Shown here in pieces: positions 34,405-40,000 of a DNA stretch of 40,000 nt. The stretch is from Prorocentrum cordatum. Its lineage: Eukaryota; Sar; Dinophyceae; Prorocentrales; Prorocentraceae. Both the position numbers and the translations under genes were made by a program. Under the pieces are notes generated by a model. It worked only from the letters and a program-made list of their open reading frames with translations. It was not told where the DNA came from and searched no databases. The first letter of the stretch is position 1. Each line of letters opens with the position of its first letter. The DNA is taken from positions 15,001-55,000 of the forward strand of contig CAUYUJ010016068.1 in the NCBI GenBank assembly GCA_963575745.1, in the 5' to 3' direction.

Positions 34405-35390
34405 AAAGCACAACATGACAGAGCGAAAGTATAACATAGCAGAACATAATACAGCACAGCACGATAAACTATGACATAACAGAGCATAACACCACACAAC
34501 CTAACAGAACATATCCGAGCCTGCCATACCATAGCATGACGAAACATATCGTAGCATAACACACCATGACAGATCAGTGCATACTATAGCACAACATCAC
34601 AGTACCTAACATCAAAACATAAGGCGGCAAAGCAAACATACCACAATGACGCATCGCATACATGAACGTACCAACACATAAGATGCAGCAGCCTCACATA
34701 ACACAGCATAGCACAGCACCACATAACATTACATGGTATGACGTATCGGAACAAACATACCATGACATGTCATATACTACCATATCATCATATGCCATGG
34801 CATACCAAATCACACCATAACACACCGTTACATAACACACCATACCATAGCACATCATCACATCACATATAAAATGACATATAGCATCGCAGCACATATA
34901 CCATACCATAGCATAATAGAGTGCGATATACTATGCTACATCATTGCAGCACATATGATAGCATACCATCATAAGCTATGACATACCGAATCATACACAG
35001 CATATCATCACACCAAGCCTCACACCACACTCCATACACACATATCGGGATCAGATCATACCATACCATATAGCACACCACAACATCAAAGCCCGTACGA
35101 TTCAAACCATGACACATCAGACCATGACAGAGCGCGGCATCACACATCATAATATATCACACCACCATACCATAACAACGCATACCAGCACCATAGCATG
35201 TCAGCACATGACATAACAGGACACAACATGACAACGCATGAACTGACATCATGTATAATCCTGAACATAGCATGACACCACACAGCATAGCAAACAAGGA
35301 CATACCACACCATAACATAGCGTAACACAACAGAGCATACCATTTCACGCAATGGCATAACACACCATACCATAACACATAATGGCAGCC
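34405..35390. repeat. Degenerate ACATA/CCATA pentamer tract, about 1 kb
   Basis: Continuous strings such as ACATAACAGAGCATAACACC with no fixed period. The minus strand gives Cys/Tyr/Met-rich open frames that are artefacts of the repeat. Confidence 0.85.
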
Positions 35391-36179
35391 ATTAATCCCA
35401 CCAGCCCTCTGGGCGCAGGTGGTCTAACGAGATTCCTTTTCCCTCTTCAAAGAAAAACCTCTTCCCCTACGGAGATGGGTTTACCCCTGCCCCTACCCCC
35501 TCCCCTGGACGTGTTTGGGGGTTTCGCGAGGTGTCAGGGCGTCCAAAATGGCCTCGGCGAGGAAGCCAAACTCATTGGTTTTACTAAGGTTTTGGCTCCA
35601 TTTGGGCCTCTTATTTTTGGGGTGGGGGGGGGGGGGCTGAACGCTATACCATCTCCTCCTTTGATCGATGGCCTTCAAGATGGCCCAAAGAGGACTTCCA
35701 GGGCCCCCAAGAGGGCCCAAGAGAACCCCACGAGGGCCCCAAGAGGGCTCCAAGATCCCTGAAAGAGCCCCAAGAGAGCCCCAATACACTCCCAAAGAGC
35801 CCCGAAGAGCTCCAAGAGGCCGATTTTGAGGGCCCCTGGGAAGGGGCCGAAATCGAGGACCCCCCATCGTTTGATCGATGCTTTCCGCGATGGGCCCAAC
35901 AGGCCTTCCAGGGCACCAGCCGCAGCACCAGCAGAGGGAACAACAACATAACACTCTTTGGATCCCTCCACCTCCTCCTCCTCTTCCTCCTCTTCCCCTC
36001 GCCCCCACGCGGCCCCCAGGGATGGCCCGAAGAGGCCTTCCAAAGCCACCCTCTTGCTCCCAAAGATCTCTCGGTTCATCCTGGTTGCTCGCTTTGTTTC
36101 CCTAGATGTGTCCCTTCGTCCTTTTTTCCCGTCAGCTCTCGTGGGCAGGGCTTCTGAATGGGCTGGTGGGGATACGCGA
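35391..36179. repeat. Degenerate CCCAAGAGGG words and a segmental repeat
   Basis: GGGCCCCAAGAGRGC-type words fill 35690-35830. A longer unit (TTTGATCGATGGCC, then CAAGATGGCCCAAAGAGG, then CTTCCAGGGC) at 35658-35715 recurs at 35870-35925 and partly at 36015-36050. Gly/Leu/Trp-rich open frames on the minus strand follow from the repeat. Confidence 0.7.
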
Positions 36180-36716
36180 AGCGTGAAGAATAACATAGAC
36201 AAGCCTTGCATTACACGATGACATGTTATATTACAATGTGATGGCACGCGACGTTCGCGCCGAGGTCAGGCTGGGCACAGGAGCAAACAGGCGCAGCAAC
36301 GAACGATTGGGCGACGCATCTATCGTGACAAGCGGCACGGCGTCACGTCAGCCCGTCGGGAACAAAACAGACATAATAAAGCACACCACAATAATACGTT
36401 ATCGAATCCGCAAACCAACATGACATTGCAACATTGTTATACTACTGCTACACAGAAGTCAACGATGAACACATACCATGGTTGACTATACCTCCATGTA
36501 GCAGACAACAACGAACTGAGCATACCCTGAACAATATCACATATGCTAGCAACACAGGACCTAATCTGACATAACATACATGTCATGTCATTACGTGTTG
36601 CCACAGAGCAAGTCATATCATATCATACAAAATCATACATGAAATATGTGCTTGAAACAGAGCATACTTTAATAACGTCAGAAGATACGAGGCCGTACCA
36701 TAACATAATCAAACAC
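36180..36716. repeat. A-rich CATA tract with the first copy of a 113-bp unit
   Basis: Degenerate CATACC/ACATGA sequence. 36247-36360 is a 113-bp unit repeated at 36716-36828 at roughly 80 percent identity, and more loosely near 36900-37010 and 37300-37400. On the plus strand both full copies read DVRAEV, then TGA.RRSN.R, then S.VTS..(S/A)SR.PV. Confidence 0.7.
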
Positions 36717-37066
36717 GACGTGCGCGCCGAAGTCAGCCTGGCCACGGGTGCAAAGAGGCGCAGCAACGACCGATCGGACGACGTATCTAACGTGACAAGC
36801 CTCACGTCGTCACGCCGTCCCGTCGACAGCATAGCCGAGCATATTGTAGCATGGCAGGATCGAACCTTATCGAGCAATCCACTCTTGAACACTGCTGGAT
36901 ACAGCAACGGACAACCAAGGGCGCACTCGCACCCGCGCCTGGCCACAGGAAAAAAAAAAACAGGCGCGACAACGCCCAACAGGGCGGCGTCACGACGCGA
37001 CGCCGCCCCCTCGAGGTCAGAACAGAAACAAACACGTGCGGATAGAACAAAACAGAACCGAACATA
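36717..37066. repeat. Second and third copies of the 113-bp unit
   Basis: 36716-36828 repeats 36247-36360. A degraded copy continues from 36900 (CCTGGCCACAGG, then GGCGGCGTCACGACGCGACG). No other feature. Confidence 0.65.
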
Positions 37067-37230
37067 TGAAGGGGCCCTGGGACACACAAATAAATACACA
37101 CAAATAAAAAGATTCCCCATATTTTCCCATATTTTTGGGGTTTCTGTCTTCCCCCCCACTTCCCATATTTTCCAATATTTTCTGGGGAATCGAGGATTAA
37201 TTGTGTCTGTGTGTTTCTTTTCCTCCTGAA
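37067..37230 (+). mobile_element. Family K dispersed repeat, copy 3
   Basis: GAAGGGGCCCTGGGACACAC at the start, ATTCCCCATATTTTCCCATA in the middle, TTGTGTCTGTGTGTTTCTTT plus TCCTCCTGAAC at the end. Very close to copy 2 in the left third and to copy 1 in the right half. Confidence 0.88.
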
Positions 37231-37961
37231 CATAACGCGATAGAGTAGAATTCTGCAGAGACCGAGCACTGGCGGCCAATCATGCTCGACCTTCAAGCCA
37301 CGCCCAGGCTGGCCACAGAAAAAGTAGCAGCAAGGTCCGATTAGAAGCCAGAACAGACGTCAAAGGCGTCACGACGCCACGCCGGCCAGTCCACAACATA
37401 ACACAGCATAACCTCATGTCATATACTACGCTGGGCCAGAATAGAACGGAACAAAATAAAGCACAATACTACGAAAACGCCAGCCACCACTTCACGGCGT
37501 CTCATCAAACGCGATATGCGCCCCGTCGTCAAAACAGGGCGGGGCGTCCAGAGCAGGAGGAAGGAGAGGTCCGCCTCACTTCCTCATCCTCCTCCTTCGT
37601 CGTCCGCCTCGTCCTCGTGCTGCTGCTGCTGCTGGTCCTCTTCCTCTTTCAAAAGGCTGCATATTCTCTCCGAATAATTTTGGGGGTCTCGCAAGACTCG
37701 TTTTGGGGGATGGCTTGTCGCTCCAGGGCCTTGCTTCGGTTTCTTTCGTCAGGGTGCTGTGGTTGTTCGAATTTCGGAAAACGTCAACTTGTGACCTGGC
37801 CCAGCCGCCACGCTGGCCGAGACCGCCGGGCCCCGCGCACATCGTTCCAGTAGGCGCGCGCACCGTTGGGAACAAACGCCGAAGGCTTCGGTGGGGACCG
37901 CTCGCAGCAAAACAAATTCTGCAGCACGCCTGCTCGTGCACTGCAGGCAATGTGTTAAGTT
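37231..37961. other. Intron stretch downstream of PPR exon A; no gene
   Basis: A/T-richer CATA-type words to about 37480, short CTGCTG/CCTCGTC repeats at 37600-37645, then unremarkable sequence. Confidence 0.5.
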
Positions 37962-38313
37962 GGCGTCGGGCTCCACGTTCGCCTCCACCATCTCGCAGAA
38001 CAGCGAGAGGGCCCGCTGCCACTGCTCGCTCTTCTCGCACGCGCTGATCCCAGCGCTGCAGCTGACGACGCTGCGCTCCACTTTCATCTCTAGCATTTCG
38101 CTGATAAGCGACAGTGCCAGTTGCCACTTCTTGCATTTTCCACATGCGCTTGCAAGTGCGACGTAATTGCCAGCGCTGACTTTCAAGTGCCGGTGAGACG
38201 CTTCGCCGAACAATTGTAGCGCAACGCTCCATTGCTTCGACCTCGCGCACTTCTTTATTGTTGCTTCGAGAGAATATAATTCTGGTTGAGATCCTGGCCG
38301 GATGTCTAGCATC
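37962..38313 (-). CDS. PPR protein, exon A (first visible exon, about three units)
   Basis: The minus strand encodes MLDIRPGSQPELYSLEATIK, two degenerate units (KCARSKQWSVALQLFGEA, then SACGKCKKWQLALSLISEM), and a good one (SACEKSEQWQRALSLFCEM), ending VEANVEPDA. The start follows a long pyrimidine-rich run and TGGCTCGCAG before G (38314-38323), a textbook 3' splice site with the AG-G context common in dinoflagellates. So the ATG at its start is probably not the translation start and earlier exons may lie at higher coordinates or outside the window. It ends GAC GCC, at the same point of the unit as exons B and C. Confidence 0.68.
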
Positions 38314-38402
38314 CTGCGAGCCAGAAAAGGCTCAAGCAGACAAGTGGGAGGAAGGGATGATGGAGGGAGGATGGAGAGAGGGAGGAGGCAGTGAGCTGAA
38401 AA
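38314..38402 (-). other. Polypyrimidine tract and 3' splice region before PPR exon A
   Basis: On the minus strand: CACTGCCTCCTCCCTCTCTC, then CATCCTCCCTCC, then TTTTCTGGCTCGCAG. Best-looking splice acceptor in the window. Confidence 0.6.
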
Positions 38403-38761
38403 CAATCACGAAACGATGTGACAATGTCGCTTAGTGGCTGAGCGCCTTGCCGACCGCGAGCACGACGACGAGCACAGCGGAAATATGTCGCCGCACCGTC
38501 TGTTCTCGACGCGCCCAAGCGGACGACGCCGACACCACGGCAAACACAACGCAAGCCCTGCGCCCCGCGCCCAAGTAGACGCAGCCAGCACCGCGGCAAA
38601 CTCCGCGGCAAGCCCAGCGCGCCCGAGGCGGCGCTTGCCCTGGTGGCCGAGCCGCCCTCCCCAAGATGCACGGCTGCGCGTCGGAACTAACGGAGCGGCG
38701 ACAGATCGAAGGACGTAGCGGAGACACCGGTCCATGAAAACTGGCGGCGCGCACAAGGGGG
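38403..38761. other. GC-rich stretch, no recognised gene
   Basis: Loosely repeated GCGCCCAAGYRGACG and CACCRCGGCAAAC words at 38508-38605. Open frames on both strands but no protein-like one. Confidence 0.5.
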
Positions 38762-38993
38762 TACTCCAAATCCCTTATCAATCTTCCCCCGGGTCCGGTC
38801 TTTTGAGACGCCTTTTTTGTAACTTAGGCCGTTTTCTTTGGATTGGAGCTCAGGGGGTCCGGTCTGTTAAGGCGCCCCTTCGAAGAGGAGATCCGGAATA
38901 GTAGGTCGCATTTGGAGGGGCAACAGGCTGGCGAACTTGACCTCAGGGGGCCCTGCACCCCTGGACGGGTCGATTAATAAGGGATTTGGAGTA
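38762..38993. mobile_element. Inverted-repeat element M
   Basis: A perfect 17-bp inverted repeat (TACTCCAAATCCCTTAT at 38762-38778 and its complement at 38977-38993), extended to 22 bp with one mismatch, and flanked by G-rich runs. Internally GGGTCCGGTCT is repeated at 38793 and 38848. 232 bp, single copy, directly next to family N copy 2. Confidence 0.9.
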
Positions 38994-39117
38994 GGGGGAG
39001 GAGGGAAGGCGACTTAGAAGGAGGCTGCTTATCAGAAGGCGCCGGCCCTACATCTCCAGATCCGGCCCGCGCCGTCTAAGGGGCAGGGGCGCTTCGGAGA
39101 GGCCTCCCCCTCGCTCC
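38994..39117. mobile_element. Family N fold-back element, copy 2
   Basis: GGAAGGCGACTTAGAAGG, CAGAAGGCGCCGGC and GCTTCGGAGAGGCCTCCCCC match 4979-5113. Confidence 0.78.
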
Positions 39118-39164
39118 ATGTACCCCCCTCTGCCCGTGGCCCAGAGAAGCGTCCGGGGGAAGCT

Positions 39165-39403
39165 TCGGCTGCAACTCATGGGAGGCTCCCACGCCCACCT
39201 AGTCGGCTCTTGCGAATCGACGCTAAATCGACGCTGATCGACGCTAAATCGACGCTCAGTCGACGTCAATCGACGCCAGCCGACGCTAAATCGGCGCTAT
39301 CCCATCGACTCCCAGACGCCAATCGACGCTGATCGACGCTAGCGGACGCTAAAGACGGAATCAAGAGGGTATACCAGGCTCCCATGACTTGCTACCGAGC
39401 TCC
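39165..39403. mobile_element. Family L inverted-repeat element with AATCGACGC units, copy 2
   Basis: Contains about 12 units of AATCGACGCT or variants (39207-39350), more than copy 1. The right end GGGTATACCAGGCTCCCATG plus ACTTGCTACCG matches copy 1; the left end (GGCTGCAACTCATGGGAGG) is diverged. Confidence 0.8.
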
Positions 39404-39718
39404 CCTCTGCTCGTGTCGGCGACTACAATGTGTGCGGTTTGCGAAGGGTGCGGTTTGCCTCCCGTCATATTTGCCCCTCCCGCCCCCGGGAAACGGATGA
39501 CACTGTCACTCAATGCGACCGAATCACATGACACTGTCGCTCCTTCTAGTACAGTGGAGCACACATCGAGGATGACAGTGCCGCTCGAAACGGCGACACT
39601 TTTTTGACATTGGCTCTCACAAAGGCCCCGGAAAGGCCGCCACAAAGCAACTCGCAAACCGCACCCGGGCGTAACCGCACCGATTGTCGTCGCCGGTCGT
39701 GGCCGAGAACAGCGTCTG
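39404..39718. other. No gene; ATGACACTGTC motifs
   Basis: GGATGACACTGTC, ACATGACACTGTCGC and the inverted GATGACAGTG occur at 39496-39580, so the region can fold back on itself, but it has no defined ends. Confidence 0.45.
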
Positions 39719-39863
39719 TCGGGTCGGGCGAAAGGGGGGGATAGCAAAGGGGGGGGTTCGGCTATGTATCGAGGAATGTGCCCTTCGGTGGGGCCGAAAC
39801 CAGCTGCATGCAGCAAATTTCGTAACCCCCCATTTCCCAATCCCCCCCTTTCGCCCGACCCGA
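39719..39863. mobile_element. Family A element A5 with the longest perfect inverted repeat
   Basis: A 23-bp perfect terminal inverted repeat (TCGGGTCGGGCGAAAGGGGG at the left). The left half of the usual core (the CAGCTCACG hairpin and the GGCGCC stem) is deleted; the right half with CCAGCTGCATGCAGC is kept. Only GTCTG is shared by the flanks. Confidence 0.88.
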
Positions 39864-40000
39864 GTCTGGGGGGGAAGCCCGCCGCGCGCACCCGGGGAGG
39901 GAGGCCGGCGCAGGGCCCCGACCGGAAAAGGGGGGCACGTCCTCCGCGGGGAGGCGGAGCGCGAGGGCTGCCCAGCGGCCCCCCAAAGGAAACCCCCTCC
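39864..40000. other. GC-rich end of window, nothing recognised
   Basis: No repeat or frame that I can support. Confidence 0.5.

Noticed and set aside
34169-35378. Cys/Tyr/Met-rich minus-strand open frames resembling membrane proteins
   Set aside because: By-products of the CATA pentamer tract; all frames look alike and no conserved start or end exists.
35493-36247. Gly/Leu/Trp-rich minus-strand frames (GALLG, LFG type)
   Set aside because: Follow from degenerate CCCAAGAGGG words; no codon-position bias or domain.
1-40000. tRNA, rRNA, snRNA, spliced-leader genes or telomere repeats
   Set aside because: None recognised by eye on either strand; a covariance-model search would be needed to exclude small RNA genes.

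Overview
This looks like nuclear DNA of a protist with a large, repeat-choked genome, most likely a dinoflagellate (inference). The only family recognised with confidence is a pentatricopeptide-repeat (PPR) protein on the minus strand. Its repeat wording (GISACEKGEQWQRAL type, 35 residues) is the style that is massively expanded in dinoflagellate gene sets. Other supporting points are GC-rich coding segments, all credible exons on one strand, no TATA-type promoters, long introns, and dozens of small inverted-repeat elements. A pelagophyte or haptophyte is a less likely alternative.

Layout. The PPR gene runs right to left over about 15.6 kb. Exon A is at 37962-38313, exon B at 29262-29576, exon C at 25735-25839, and the large exon D at 22693-24337. 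Between them they carry about 21 PPR units, counting two degenerate units in A and a partial last one in D. Exon B is exactly three 35-codon units and exon C exactly one. Introns always interrupt the PPR unit at the same place. Further minus-strand pieces that read like coding sequence occur at 180-343, 4829-4938, 5353-6090, 14136-14284, 21572-22395, 24461-24706, 26066-26390 and 28480-28770. None belongs to a family I recognise, so they are listed as low-confidence exons.

Nearly everything else is repetitive. At least 20 families of short elements (about 85-240 bp) with terminal inverted repeats or a fold-back structure are present, and many have two to six copies in this window. I name them A, B, C and so on for reference. 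No transposase was found. Several copies sit exactly between long direct repeats of 20 to about 137 bp. In at least three cases (A1, A4, R1) removing the element plus one direct-repeat copy restores an open reading frame. That is what is expected of introner elements, mobile elements that behave as introns. This is the most interesting signal in the window.

Other repeats include long (TCC)n/(GGA)n tracts on both strands, the largest about 930 bp at 10575-11505. There are tandem arrays of 12, 53, 66, 114, about 121 and 374 bp, and a three-copy array of about 1 kb units at 30.7-33.0 kb that keeps a short hydrophobic peptide. There are also long A-rich stretches of degenerate CATA pentamers at 34.4-35.4 and 36.2-37.5 kb. 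No tRNA, rRNA, CRISPR, origin or bacterial-type regulatory site was seen.
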